Origin: JANQHS01 sp965267505
GTDB lineage: Bacteria; Bacteroidota; Bacteroidia; Cytophagales; CCMP332
Direction: 5' to 3'
Assembly (NCBI GenBank): GCA_965267505.1
Contig: OZ254081.1
Span: forward strand, 2,480,001-2,544,000
Length of the DNA stretch: 64,000 bases
The position numbers and the translations under genes were made by a program. Shown here one piece after another: positions 45,043 to 54,551 of the stretch (its first letter is position 1; each line of letters begins with the position of its first letter). The notes beneath the pieces were generated by a model. That model made no database searches. It was not told the origin of the DNA and saw nothing but the letters and a program-made list of their open reading frames with translations.

Positions 45043-48012
45043 TTGATAAAGAAACTAACCGCCCTTTTTTTCTTTTTGATCCTGACAATTTTTGTGCAGG
45101 GTCAGGACATATCCTACAAGCAGTACACGACCGAAGATGGATTGCCCAGCGATGGGGTTTATGATGTGGCCCGTGACAGCCTGGGATATCTCTGGTTCAG
45201 CACGACTCTAGGTCTCTCAAGGTTTGATGGAGAAAGGTTTGTGAATTTTGACGCCAAAAATGGTCTGGCCGAGACTGAGAACTTTGTTTTTTTCAAAGAG
45301 GGTAATAAAAGACTTTGGGTTGTTGGGCCAAATTGTTTGATTTCATATGTAGAGAATGGAAATGTTGGCAGCTATAAGCACAACGGAATAATTCAGAAAC
45401 AGTTAAAGGGAAACCCTCTTCCGGCAAGTGTGTGGAGGGAGAAAAACGGAAATCTCCATTTCTCTGCAACCTCAACCGGTGAAATTGTCATCAAGGAAAA
45501 TGGGGAGCTGGGGAATGGAAAAAAAATTCTTCCTACCAAAAAAGGGAACTTAAAGGGATTGTATTTTGAGGAAACTGGCCAGGATTATTTTGCCAGAATT
45601 TCGCCCAAGAATCACAAAAAAGAAAGCTCCTTTTTTAAGGATTCTGTTGAAGTAAACTTTTCTGGGTTCAATTACAGCTTTCGGGACCCTTCTTACCTGT
45701 TGAGCACCGATGGTTTAATTCTCAATGATGATTCAGCTCTACTTCAGGCTAATTCTAATTCGGTTTTTCTCATTTCGGGAGGAAAAATGGAAAAATTAGT
45801 AGAGCTGAGCCATAGAATAATTCGCCTGAAGGAGTTCGGTGGGAAGATTTATGCCTCCACTTTTGGAGGACTCTTCGAATTTTCCTTTGGAAAACAGGGA
45901 ATACTTCAAATGGAATTTTATCTAAAAGATTACATTGTAACGTCTTGTTTCGTAGATGAGAATCAAGGCCTGTGGGTATGTACACACAATTCCGGGGTAT
46001 TTTTCTTTCCCAATAGAAAGATTAGAGTCTTAAATAGAAAAAATCGACTTCTTTTTGACAATATTAAGACCTTCTACATTGACGAAGAAAAAACCCTTTT
46101 TTCTGCCGGGTTTTCAGGGAATGTTGCTATTTATCCAGCTAATGCACAGGCAATCGATTTATCCCCTTTGGTTCCCAATTCTCAGAATTTCCGTGATATA
46201 ATCCCTGTTTCTAAAAACCGCTTAATTTTTACATCGGGAAGGAACTTTGTTTGGCAGTATGGAATCGGAAAGATGGAGAAGGTCTTTCCTACAATTTATA
46301 ACAGCAAATTAAAAACCTTTTGGAATGGGGTTCATTCCAATGATACTGTTTTTCTTGCGGGATCGGATGGCTTACATATGTTTATTGATGGTGAACTAAC
46401 AAGGCTTAATACCGAAGTTCTTGAGAAGCCTTGGAATATCTGTGTCGAAAGATTTACCTCGGATCATTTTCTTCTTGGAACAAAAAAAGGAGTCTTGAAT
46501 TTTTTCCTTTCAAGAAGGTCCTATGAAAACCGTTTTAAAACTGGACCATTGAGCTATCTAAGGATAGATAATATTAAGATCATGGAAAACGGTCTTATTG
46601 CTTACGGTACCAGAGGGCATGGTATTTTTCTTGAGCATTATGATTCGTTGATAAATATTTCTCAGAATCAAGGACTTTCCGGCGATTATATCAACGCTAT
46701 CTATCCGCATAAGAACAAATTGTTCGTAGGAACCAATAGCGGTTTAAGTATTATTGAGTTTGCTTCGATTGATCCCTATGAGTACTCAGTATATAAGTAT
46801 AATATTAATGATGGCCTTTCTGGGAATAACATTCAGGATATCCAGATTGTAGATTCACTTTTATATTTAGCAACCTCGAAGGGAATATCAGTGGTTGAAT
46901 CTTTCATGGACGATGAAAAGCCAGCCAAGTTGGTTTTAGAGAATCTGTTTGTCAACGGGACGAAGGTAAGTCTAGAAGAATGTCGATTGTTGACATATGA
47001 CCAAAACAACTTGGAATTTGACATTGCAGGAATCTCCTTTTTCAGTAGAGGAGATATAAAATACCATTACATGCTGGATGGCGTTGACGAAGAATGGAGA
47101 ACGAGTCGAGGTAAAGAGATCACCTATAATAACCTACCTCCTGGGGAATATCAATTTCTCTTAAAGTCGGAAAACTCAAAGGGTGTATTAAGTGCAGAGC
47201 CACTGACCTGGGAATTTGAAATTACTCCGCCCTTCTGGAAAACCTGGTGGTTCATAGTTTCTGGTATCATGGCAATATTGATTTTGGCTTACCTGATTTT
47301 TAGATATCAAATGGAACTTTATCGTAGAAAATCCATCCTTGAAGAAAGTATCGAGAAGGAAAAAGCTCAATTGGAACTGCAGGCCCTTCGTTCTCAGATG
47401 AATCCTCATTTTCTTTTCAATTCTCTTAATTCCATCCAATATTTCTTTTCTACCTCAGACAATAAAAAAGCACGGGGATATCTTGCAAGTTTTGCAAATC
47501 TTATGAGAAACATCCTTGATTCTTCTTCCAAAACAGAGGTCCTTCTCAAGGAAGAAATCGAATCATTGAGACTATACCTAAGGTTGGAACAAATGAGGTT
47601 TTCTGAGAATCTTGAATATGAGATCAAGTTGGACGGACTGCAGGCCGACGAGAAAATATTTATTCCCCCAATGGTTGTTCAACCCTTTATAGAAAATGCA
47701 ATAATTCATGGACTTGAAAGGGGTGGAAGAGATGGTAAGATCCTGGTTAAATTTTTTACTGAAAGGGGTAATCTGATTTGCCATGTTGAGGATAACGGAA
47801 TCGGAAGAGAAGCAGCCCAGAAAAAGGTATTGAAAAAAAGTCATAAATCTGTTGGAATGCTACTATCTAGAAGGAGAATGGAAATCCTAAACAGAGATAG
47901 TATTTCTGGCGGGGAAATTAAGGTTACGGACCTTGTCAATCCTGAAGGAAGGGCCATAGGGACCCGTGTGAGCATTTATTTTGGAAATATTTCTAAATTG
48001 CTTAGGATATGA
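45043..48012 (+). CDS. propeller histidine kinase (LytS-type), copy 2
   Basis: The 989-residue protein starts at TTG with a signal peptide (IKKLTALFFFLILTIFVQG), then propeller repeats (GLPSDGVYDVARDSLGYLWF, GLSGDYINAIY and GLSGNNIQDI). A Y_Y_Y domain and membrane helix (~740-760) follow. The kinase core has MNPHFLFNSLNSIQYFF with the phospho-acceptor His, PFIENAIIHGLE and EDNGIGREAA. The architecture and length match copy 1, and the kinase half is especially similar. Its regulator follows with an ATGA overlap. A duplication of the whole two-gene unit is the simplest history. Confidence 0.9.
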   Translation: MIKKLTALFFFLILTIFVQGQDISYKQYTTEDGLPSDGVYDVARDSLGYLWFSTTLGLSRFDGERFVNFDAKNGLAETENFVFFKEGNKRLWVVGPNCLISYVENGNVGSYKHNGIIQKQLKGNPLPASVWREKNGNLHFSATSTGEIVIKENGELGNGKKILPTKKGNLKGLYFEETGQDYFARISPKNHKKESSFFKDSVEVNFSGFNYSFRDPSYLLSTDGLILNDDSALLQANSNSVFLISGGKMEKLVELSHRIIRLKEFGGKIYASTFGGLFEFSFGKQGILQMEFYLKDYIVTSCFVDENQGLWVCTHNSGVFFFPNRKIRVLNRKNRLLFDNIKTFYIDEEKTLFSAGFSGNVAIYPANAQAIDLSPLVPNSQNFRDIIPVSKNRLIFTSGRNFVWQYGIGKMEKVFPTIYNSKLKTFWNGVHSNDTVFLAGSDGLHMFIDGELTRLNTEVLEKPWNICVERFTSDHFLLGTKKGVLNFFLSRRSYENRFKTGPLSYLRIDNIKIMENGLIAYGTRGHGIFLEHYDSLINISQNQGLSGDYINAIYPHKNKLFVGTNSGLSIIEFASIDPYEYSVYKYNINDGLSGNNIQDIQIVDSLLYLATSKGISVVESFMDDEKPAKLVLENLFVNGTKVSLEECRLLTYDQNNLEFDIAGISFFSRGDIKYHYMLDGVDEEWRTSRGKEITYNNLPPGEYQFLLKSENSKGVLSAEPLTWEFEITPPFWKTWWFIVSGIMAILILAYLIFRYQMELYRRKSILEESIEKEKAQLELQALRSQMNPHFLFNSLNSIQYFFSTSDNKKARGYLASFANLMRNILDSSSKTEVLLKEEIESLRLYLRLEQMRFSENLEYEIKLDGLQADEKIFIPPMVVQPFIENAIIHGLERGGRDGKILVKFFTERGNLICHVEDNGIGREAAQKKVLKKSHKSVGMLLSRRRMEILNRDSISGGEIKVTDLVNPEGRAIGTRVSIYFGNISKLLRI

Positions 48013-48758
48013 AAACCTTAATAATTGACGACGAGAAGATCGCTGTTGAGAACCTTAGATTTCAACTTATAGAGCAAGAGGAAGCCTTCGACATTGTTGG
48101 AACTGCCAATTCGGTAAAGTCGGGTCTAGAGCTGATCGAAAAAATCAAACCTGAGGTAGTCTTTCTGGACATAGAAATGGGGGATGGGACAGGATTTGAT
48201 CTATTATCTTCCCTTGATGAGATCGATTTCAAAGTAGTATTTGTAACTGCCTATGATCAGTATGCCATCCAGGCATTCAAGGTTTCTGCCATAGATTATA
48301 TCCTGAAACCTCTCGATCCTGAAGAATTGGGTCATGCAATATTGAAGGTCAAGGAATCAATTGGGTCAAATGAAAATAAACCCAAGATTAAGAATCTTCT
48401 TAAGAATGTTAGTATCTCTGATCCCTTCAAAAGGAGGATTATGGTTCGTGATTCTACTGGGATCAAATACCCAGAGGTTTCCAAGATCCTTTACCTCAAA
48501 GCCGATGGAAGCTATTGCAAGGTTTTTATGAACAATGGCGATGAGGTGGTCTCATCAAAGGTACTTAAACATTTTGTTGAAGTTCTACCAGAGGAAATAT
48601 TCATGAGAATTCACCGTTCTGCTCTCGTCAATCTAAATGAGGTTGACGAATTCCTTTTTAAGGATGGGGGCTGCGTGGTAATGTCTAATGGGGCGGAGGT
48701 TTATGTCTCGGACGACAAGAAAAAAGAGCTTTTAGCTGTACTTGAAAGCAGGACCTAG
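48009..48758 (+). CDS. LytTR response regulator, copy 2
   Basis: A 249-residue receiver-LytTR protein closely matching copy 1. The receiver has LIIDDEK, VFLDIEMGDG, FVTAYDQYA and YILKPLDPE. The DNA-binding half has ILYLKADGSYCKVFM and FMRIHRSALVNLNEV. It overlaps its kinase by four bases. It ends with a CTAG stop shared with the convergent typA gene, so the two genes have no separate 3' spacer. Confidence 0.93.
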   Translation: MKTLIIDDEKIAVENLRFQLIEQEEAFDIVGTANSVKSGLELIEKIKPEVVFLDIEMGDGTGFDLLSSLDEIDFKVVFVTAYDQYAIQAFKVSAIDYILKPLDPEELGHAILKVKESIGSNENKPKIKNLLKNVSISDPFKRRIMVRDSTGIKYPEVSKILYLKADGSYCKVFMNNGDEVVSSKVLKHFVEVLPEEIFMRIHRSALVNLNEVDEFLFKDGGCVVMSNGAEVYVSDDKKKELLAVLESRT

Positions 48759-50563
48759 ACTTTTTTTCCGGCTCTTTTTCTTTCATTCTCCGTAAGGAGG
48801 ATCTTCCTGATTCTTATTGAATCTGGCGTGATCTCCAGATATTCATCCTCACCGATGTACTCCATAGCCTCCTCAAGAGAAAACTTTATAGCGGGAACAA
48901 TCATAACCTTATCATCTGATCCGGCTGCCCTTATGTTGGTTAATTTCTTTGTTTTCGTAACATTCACGACCAAGTCGTCCTGTCTTGGAGTTTCGCCAAT
49001 AACTTGTCCTTCATAGATCTCCTCATTGGGATCAATAAAGAACTTTCCTCTTTCCTGAAGTTTATCTATTGAGTAAGGGATGGCCGTCCCGGTTTCGCCT
49101 GATATCATGGAGCTGGAACGTCTTCCTTGGATATCACCTTTCCAGGGTTCAAAAGCCTTGAATCTATGACTGATCACCGCTTCCCCTTCGGTTGCGGTAA
49201 GCATTGGCTTGGTCAAACCGATCAAGCCTCTGGAAGGGATGGAAAACTCAAGATACATTCTGTCCTTCCTGGTTTCCATGACCATAAGCTCGCCTTTACG
49301 CTGGGTAGCCAGGTCAATGACCTTTCCAGAATGATCTTCTGGAACAGAAACCGTAAGCAATTCCATTGGCTCGTTTTTGCTCCCATCGACCTCCTTAATT
49401 AGAACTTGGGGTTGGCCTAGTTGGAATTCGTACCCTTCTCGTCTCATTGTTTCAACCAGGATAGAAAGGTGCAGGATACCACGACCAAATACCTGTAGCT
49501 TATCCGGGCTATCTGTTTCTTCGATCCTTAGTGCCAGGTTCTTTTCAGTTTCCTTGAATAGCCTTTCCCTGAGATGCCTGGAGGTCACAAATTTTCCTTC
49601 CTTTCCGAAGAAGGGAGAATTATTGATCGTGAAGAGCATACTCATGGTGGGCTCATCAATGGCGATTCTGGCCAATCCTTCGGGGCTTTCCCTCTCCGAA
49701 ATGGTATCCCCAATTTCAAAATCCTCTAAGCCAAAGACGGCGCAGATCTCACCTGATTCAACCTCATATTTTACCTTCTCTTTTCCCAATCCTTCAAACA
49801 GATAAAGCTCTTTGATCTGCTCATTGGTATGGCTTCCATCCTTTTTGACAACGGAAACCTGTTTTCCAGCTTTTATACTGCCTCTATGTACCCTACCAAC
49901 TGCAATCCTTCCTACGTAGGAAGAATAGTCAAGAGAAGTGATCTGAAGTTGAAGACCTCCTTCATTGGGCTGGGGTGCGGGGATCTCTTCAATAATGGTA
50001 TCAAGCAGGTAGGAAATATCCTCAGTAGGATTTTTCCAATCTGAGCCCATCCAACCCTGTTTTGAAGAACCGAAAACGGTAGGGAAATCCAATTGTTCTT
50101 CAGTTGCATCCAGACTGAACATCAATTCGAATACCGCTTCCTGTACTTCGTCAGGAGTACAATTGGGTTTATCCACCTTGTTGATTACCACTATGATTTT
50201 AAGTCCAAGTTCAATTGCCTTTTGAAGAACAAACCTGGTCTGTGGCATGGGTCCTTCAAAAGCATCGACCAAAAGCAGGGCACCATCAGCCATGTTCAGT
50301 ACCCTTTCTACCTCTCCACCAAAATCACTGTGACCAGGAGTATCAATGATGTTAATCTTGGTTTTCTTGTATCGAACGGAAACGTTTTTTGAAAGAATAG
50401 TGATTCCCCTTTCTCTCTCAAGATCATTTGAGTCAAGTAGAAGGTCGTTAACCTCCTGGTTGTCTCGAAACAATTGTACTTGGTGAAGGATACGGTCTAC
50501 CAAAGTGGTTTTGCCATGGTCTACGTGGGCGATGATGGCCAAATTCCTGATGTCCTGACTCAT
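48755..50563 (-). CDS. typA: ribosome-associated GTPase BipA/TypA
   Basis: The ~602-residue protein is a translational GTPase of the BipA/TypA group. G1 is AHVDHGKTTL, G2 lies near RERGITILSKN, G3 is IDTPGHSDFGGEVERV and G4 is INKVDKP. Domain II and the BipA-specific C-terminal domain (PSRGLIGLTKPMLTATEGEA) follow. It acts in ribosome assembly and stress responses. I choose the ATG at 50563 (SQDIRNLAIIAHVDHGKTT) over an upstream in-frame start. A TATTTTTG box lies ~19 bases upstream. Confidence 0.96.
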   Translation of the reverse strand: MSQDIRNLAIIAHVDHGKTTLVDRILHQVQLFRDNQEVNDLLLDSNDLERERGITILSKNVSVRYKKTKINIIDTPGHSDFGGEVERVLNMADGALLLVDAFEGPMPQTRFVLQKAIELGLKIIVVINKVDKPNCTPDEVQEAVFELMFSLDATEEQLDFPTVFGSSKQGWMGSDWKNPTEDISYLLDTIIEEIPAPQPNEGGLQLQITSLDYSSYVGRIAVGRVHRGSIKAGKQVSVVKKDGSHTNEQIKELYLFEGLGKEKVKYEVESGEICAVFGLEDFEIGDTISERESPEGLARIAIDEPTMSMLFTINNSPFFGKEGKFVTSRHLRERLFKETEKNLALRIEETDSPDKLQVFGRGILHLSILVETMRREGYEFQLGQPQVLIKEVDGSKNEPMELLTVSVPEDHSGKVIDLATQRKGELMVMETRKDRMYLEFSIPSRGLIGLTKPMLTATEGEAVISHRFKAFEPWKGDIQGRRSSSMISGETGTAIPYSIDKLQERGKFFIDPNEEIYEGQVIGETPRQDDLVVNVTKTKKLTNIRAAGSDDKVMIVPAIKFSLEEAMEYIGEDEYLEITPDSIRIRKILLTENERKRAGKKV

Positions 50564-50581
50564 AGTTAATTTTTGAGGGCG

Positions 50582-50589
50582 CAAAAATA
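50582..50589 (-). promoter_or_regulatory. putative -7 box for typA
   Basis: TATTTTTG on the minus strand, matching TAnnTTTG, ends about 18 bases before the typA ATG at 50563. It overlaps the end of a rejected longer reading frame, supporting the shorter start. Confidence 0.4.
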
Positions 50590-50709
50590 CGTTTTCAAGA
50601 GCTGGAAAAACAGCCCCGGCCCAATATTTAAGTTTTTACAGGCTTTTTCCTGAGTCTGATTTCATTTAGGTAAATTGGAAGTCAAATACGCCCAAACCGC
50701 CGTTTAACC

Positions 50710-51414
50710 TTGAATAAAATCCTCCTAATCTTGATTGCCTTTATGACTCCTTTTATTGGATCAGCTCAATACAGTGAGGCTGTTCTATGGGGTGGGATTA
50801 GCAGCCCATTTGGGTCATACAGCAAGTTAAGCCCTGATTCGAAAGGAGCAGGATACGCAGAACCGGGTGCCTACGCCGAAGCAGGGGTGGTTTTCAGGGA
50901 TTCCAAGAATTTTGGGATAGTTGCTTCCCTCGCCTATTTCGAAAACCTGTTAAATGGCGAGGCAATAGAACAATATTATTCCGGGGAAGAATGGGCTAAT
51001 CTTTATGTTGATCACGGAACCAATTGGAGAAATTATTCCGTATTGATTGGAGCCATAATGGAGGTACCATTTGGGGCCAAGAAAAAGAGTTCAATTTGTC
51101 TTGATGGGCGCCTGGGTTATTTGCACAGCGTAAAGCCTGAGATCAAGGTTCATAGAACCTTTGAGAATTCCACAGTAGGGGAGACAATTATTTCTCATGG
51201 AGGAGCATCCGGATCTCCGGCCTATAGTATCAAGGCTTTTTTTAATCAGAGATTTGGAAAATTCTATAGCCTAAAACTTGGCCTTGGATTATTGGGTGGA
51301 GTTCAATCCTACAGGACTGAGACTATTTCAAGGTTCTCCCTGACTGAAGATTTTCTGGCCTACCCTATACATGTTTTGAATTACCAATTGGGACTTGGTT
51401 TTAGATTTCATTGA
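50710..51414 (+). CDS. outer-membrane beta-barrel protein
   Basis: The 234-residue protein starts at TTG with a signal peptide (NKILLILIAFMTPFIGSA). It shows alternating strands typical of an 8-10-stranded barrel: GIVASLAYFENLL, YSVLIGAIMEVPFG, SIKAFFNQRFGKFYSLKLGL and the C-terminal LNYQLGLGFRFH. No family beyond generic OMP is recognised. The next gene begins at its stop and may be co-translated. Confidence 0.7.
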   Translation: MNKILLILIAFMTPFIGSAQYSEAVLWGGISSPFGSYSKLSPDSKGAGYAEPGAYAEAGVVFRDSKNFGIVASLAYFENLLNGEAIEQYYSGEEWANLYVDHGTNWRNYSVLIGAIMEVPFGAKKKSSICLDGRLGYLHSVKPEIKVHRTFENSTVGETIISHGGASGSPAYSIKAFFNQRFGKFYSLKLGLGLLGGVQSYRTETISRFSLTEDFLAYPIHVLNYQLGLGFRFH

Positions 51415-51422
51415 TTGGACCA

Positions 51423-52004
51423 ATGGAAAGGCTTGTCATGGTTCTCCTTGTAGTCTTTTTTTCTTTCCAGGAGCTATGTGCGCAGCCATGTGATTACGAG
51501 ATTAGAGAAGGTGGAGATCTGATGAGTTACCAAAGAGAGGCTACAAAAGCTCAAACTGTGTGGTCCGATGATGATGAGGCTCTAGTTTTTGTTTTGAGCA
51601 AATCTGAAGAGAATAAGGCCTTGGAGGTAATCCATATGAAAAGGATTTCCGAAATGATGTGTGTTGATGAAGGATCCTCTATTCAGCTCATACTTGAGAA
51701 TGGAGAAGAAGTAATACTCGAAAATCTTACTGGACCCGCATGTGCGGATGGAAAATATTCGAGCCTCCACCAGGCAATGGAACACTTCCTGGGAGCTGGA
51801 TTTCGGATTGAAGAAAACGAGATAAAAACGCTTCTTTCCAGCCCGGTGAAGAGCTTTGCTATCTTATTCGAAGAGGAAGAAAAACTTGAGTTCAATCTTC
51901 CTGATAAAATCAGTTTCCATGAAAATGGATTTGATTGGTTCGGAGAGGATGATTTTCAGACCCATGTTTTCTTCATTCAGAAATTACCTTGTTTGGAAGA
52001 GTAG
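51423..52004 (+). CDS. exported hypothetical protein
   Basis: From the ATG at 51423 the product is about 193 residues, with a signal peptide (ERLVMVLLVVFFSFQELCA). The mature part is acidic and soluble, with scattered Cys and beta-strand/helix alternation but no catalytic motif. A TTG overlapping the previous stop would add four residues. It is likely co-transcribed with the barrel protein upstream. No function can be assigned. Confidence 0.7.
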   Translation: MERLVMVLLVVFFSFQELCAQPCDYEIREGGDLMSYQREATKAQTVWSDDDEALVFVLSKSEENKALEVIHMKRISEMMCVDEGSSIQLILENGEEVILENLTGPACADGKYSSLHQAMEHFLGAGFRIEENEIKTLLSSPVKSFAILFEEEEKLEFNLPDKISFHENGFDWFGEDDFQTHVFFIQKLPCLEE

Positions 52005-52058
52005 AAACTTCTGGGTTAATAAATTGCCAATACGGGTCAAGTATTAATACTCTCATCT

Positions 52059-52066
52059 TAAATTTG
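52059..52066 (+). promoter_or_regulatory. putative -7 promoter box for accA
   Basis: TAAATTTG matches TAnnTTTG and lies 22 bases before the accA ATG, at a position suitable for a short leader. A possible TTG-type -33 element lies upstream but the match is weak. Confidence 0.5.
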
Positions 52067-52088
52067 CGCCTTCATTCAATAATCAGGT

Positions 52089-53033
52089 ATGCACCTTGAA
52101 TTTGAAAAGCCAATTGTAGAACTTGAAGCCAAGCTTGATGAAATGATCAAGGTGGCAGGAGACAACAAAGTTGATGTGACCAAAGCTTCCAAGGAATTAG
52201 AGGCAAAAATCAAAAAGCTGAAAAAGGAGACATATTCAAATCTAACCCGCTGGCAAAGGGTCCAGGTATCCAGACATCCTGATCGTCCCTATACCCTGGA
52301 CTATATCTACAACATGTCGGATAACTTCATCGAATTGCATGGAGACCGCTCTGTGGCAGATGATAAGGCCATGGTAGGCGGACTTGCTGAAGTGGGTGGA
52401 AGAACTCTGATGCTGATAGGTCAGCAAAAAGGAAGAAATACTAAAGCTAGGCAGGAAAGGAATTTTGGAATGGCTAATCCTGAAGGTTACCGTAAGGCTC
52501 TTCGGCTTATGAAGTTGGCAGAGAAATTCAATAAGCCAGTGGTAACATTCATTGATACCCCCGGGGCTTTTCCAGGACTTGAGGCTGAAGAAAGAGGTCA
52601 GGGCGAGGCCATTGCCAGAAACCTTTTTGAAATGGCCAAACTTGAAGTGCCAGTAATCTGCATAATAATTGGTGAAGGAGCCTCAGGTGGCGCACTTGGG
52701 ATAGGAGTTGGCGACAAGGTAATTATGCTGGAAAACACCTGGTATTCGGTTATTAGTCCTGAGTCTTGTTCCTCGATCCTCTGGAGAAGCTGGGAATATA
52801 AAGAGCAGGCAGCAGAGGCATTAAAGCTTACCGCTGAGGATATGACCGAATTTGGTCTTGTTGATCAGATCATACCCGAGCCCCTTGGTGGAGCCCATGT
52901 TGACCCAAAATTGATGTATACAAGGGTTAAGAAAGCGATCCTGGAAGAGATCAAGAATCTTGAAACACTTTCCAAAAAGGATCTTGTGAAAAAGCGTATC
53001 GAGAAGTTCTCGAATATGGGCGTGGTAAAATAA
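52089..53033 (+). CDS. accA: acetyl-CoA carboxylase carboxyltransferase subunit alpha
   Basis: The 314-residue protein matches AccA, which with AccD transfers the carboxyl group from biotin to acetyl-CoA in fatty-acid synthesis. Evidence includes the N-terminal helical FEKPIVELEAKLDEM, RHPDRPYTLDYI, MRLGDRS-like ELHGDRSVADDKAMVGG, PEGYRKALRLMKLAEKF and IGEGASGGALGIGVGD. The length is usual for the family. It is the first gene of a tight plus-strand run reaching 57641. Confidence 0.96.
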   Translation: MHLEFEKPIVELEAKLDEMIKVAGDNKVDVTKASKELEAKIKKLKKETYSNLTRWQRVQVSRHPDRPYTLDYIYNMSDNFIELHGDRSVADDKAMVGGLAEVGGRTLMLIGQQKGRNTKARQERNFGMANPEGYRKALRLMKLAEKFNKPVVTFIDTPGAFPGLEAEERGQGEAIARNLFEMAKLEVPVICIIIGEGASGGALGIGVGDKVIMLENTWYSVISPESCSSILWRSWEYKEQAAEALKLTAEDMTEFGLVDQIIPEPLGGAHVDPKLMYTRVKKAILEEIKNLETLSKKDLVKKRIEKFSNMGVVK

Positions 53034-53034
53034 T

Positions 53035-53715
53035 TTGAGTCGATTAAGGTCTTTTTTTAGCGGAATAGACTGGAAAAATCAGTTCGTTTCCCTGGTAGTT
53101 GTCATACTCGGGATATCAATAGCCTACAGCCTCGATAACTGGAATCAGGCAAGAAAAGACGCAAATACAGAGAGAGAGATCCTACTATCTCTAAAGGCAG
53201 ACCTCAAAAAGGATCTTGAGCAGCTAAAGTACATTTCTGATACCACCCGTTACTTTCAATACTTAAATGGTCAATTGGTAAAAGTGGTGACCGGGAGAAA
53301 GAATCCGGGAGATTCTCTTTCTTACTATATCATGAGCCTTTATTCCTTCGCAAAATTCTCTCCGACAGATAATACTTATCAATCTCTTATTTCATCAGGC
53401 AACATGACCCTTGTAAGAGACTTCAGATTATCGCAGAAGATTATTCAACAATACCATCAATATTTTTCGGCGATAAATTCTTTTGACGAGATCTATGAAA
53501 AAGTAATGACAGAAACTATCCAGCCCTATATTTTTGCAAACATTGATTTTTCAGCCTATTCAAGCGAAAACGGGAGAGGGTTCCTTGGAGACAGGTTCTT
53601 TGTTAACCTTACCTTTTCCTCTGGATATTATATCTCCAAGAAGATCGAATTGAGCGATTCCGCCAGAGTGAATGGGCAGATCCTATTAGAAGATTTAGAA
53701 AATTATTTAGAATGA
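53035..53715 (+). CDS. DUF6090-like single-pass membrane protein
   Basis: The 226-residue protein starts at TTG one base after accA ends. It has a short basic N-terminus, a membrane helix (~18-35, FVSLVVVILGISIAYSL) and DNWNQARKDANTEREILLSL right after it. This is the pattern of DUF6090 proteins (VVVGILIAL...NNWNE) of Bacteroidota. The remainder is helical and presumably periplasmic. The function of the family is unknown. It overlaps the next gene by four bases. Confidence 0.7.
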   Translation: MSRLRSFFSGIDWKNQFVSLVVVILGISIAYSLDNWNQARKDANTEREILLSLKADLKKDLEQLKYISDTTRYFQYLNGQLVKVVTGRKNPGDSLSYYIMSLYSFAKFSPTDNTYQSLISSGNMTLVRDFRLSQKIIQQYHQYFSAINSFDEIYEKVMTETIQPYIFANIDFSAYSSENGRGFLGDRFFVNLTFSSGYYISKKIELSDSARVNGQILLEDLENYLE

Positions 53716-54551
53716 ACCTACATGTAATTGAAGCCGGCCTTTTCAAACTGGATGGCGGAGCCATGTTTGGCGTAGTTCCACAAAGCCTTTGGAAAGGAAA
53801 GAACCCACCAGATGAAAATAATATGTGCACCTGGTCGATGAGGCTCTTGCTTATTGAGGAGGGGGATCGTCTGATATTGATCGATACGGGAATAGGGGAC
53901 AAGCAATCTGAGAGGTTTTTTAGTTTCTACTTTCTTCATGGAGAGGACAACCTCAAGACAAATCTCCATAGAGCAGGCTTCGCGCTTGAGGATATTACAG
54001 ATGTGGTTCTTACTCATCTTCATTTCGACCATTGTGGCGGAGCGATCAAGAGAGAAAGGGAAAGGTTGATCCCGGCATTTCCGAATGCAAAATTTTGGTC
54101 AAATTCTTCTCATTGGGACTGGGCCACAGACCCAAATCCAAGGGAAAAAGCTAGTTTTTTGAAGGAAAATATACTTCCGATCAAAGAAAGCGGGCAATTG
54201 AATTTCATTGAACCCGGAGATGGATCTCCCTTTGATTTCATGGATTTCATTTATGTCGATGGGCATACCGAAAAGATGATGCTTCCAAGGATCAGGTATA
54301 AAAATGAAACCATTGTTTACTGCGCCGATCTTATGCCTTCTGTTTATCATATTCCCGTTCCCTGGGTCATGGCCTATGATACCCGACCCTTACTGACCAT
54401 GAAGGAAAAAGCCGAATTTTTGGATCTGGCAAACAAGGAATCTTATACCTTGTTCTTTGAGCATGATCACCAAAATCAATGCTGCAATCTTCAAGGAACT
54501 GATAAGGGGGTCCAATTGCAGGAGGCCTTTCCTTTATCCGAAATTCTTTAG
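53712..54551 (+). CDS. MBL-fold metallo-hydrolase
   Basis: The 279-residue protein has the binuclear metal-site motif HLHFDHCGG (~100) with a further His in DGHTEKM (~180) and another in FFEHDHQNQ near the end. The order resembles the lactonase-like group of MBL hydrolases (LIDTGIGD, then the HxHxDH motif). The substrate is unknown. It has no signal peptide. It overlaps the DUF6090-like gene by four bases and abuts a patatin gene, so it belongs to one transcription unit. Confidence 0.88.
   Translation: MNLHVIEAGLFKLDGGAMFGVVPQSLWKGKNPPDENNMCTWSMRLLLIEEGDRLILIDTGIGDKQSERFFSFYFLHGEDNLKTNLHRAGFALEDITDVVLTHLHFDHCGGAIKRERERLIPAFPNAKFWSNSSHWDWATDPNPREKASFLKENILPIKESGQLNFIEPGDGSPFDFMDFIYVDGHTEKMMLPRIRYKNETIVYCADLMPSVYHIPVPWVMAYDTRPLLTMKEKAEFLDLANKESYTLFFEHDHQNQCCNLQGTDKGVQLQEAFPLSEIL

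Noticed and set aside
49377..49805. 142-codon plus-strand frame inside typA
   Set aside because: Shadow of a highly conserved GTPase gene; no start context or similarity.
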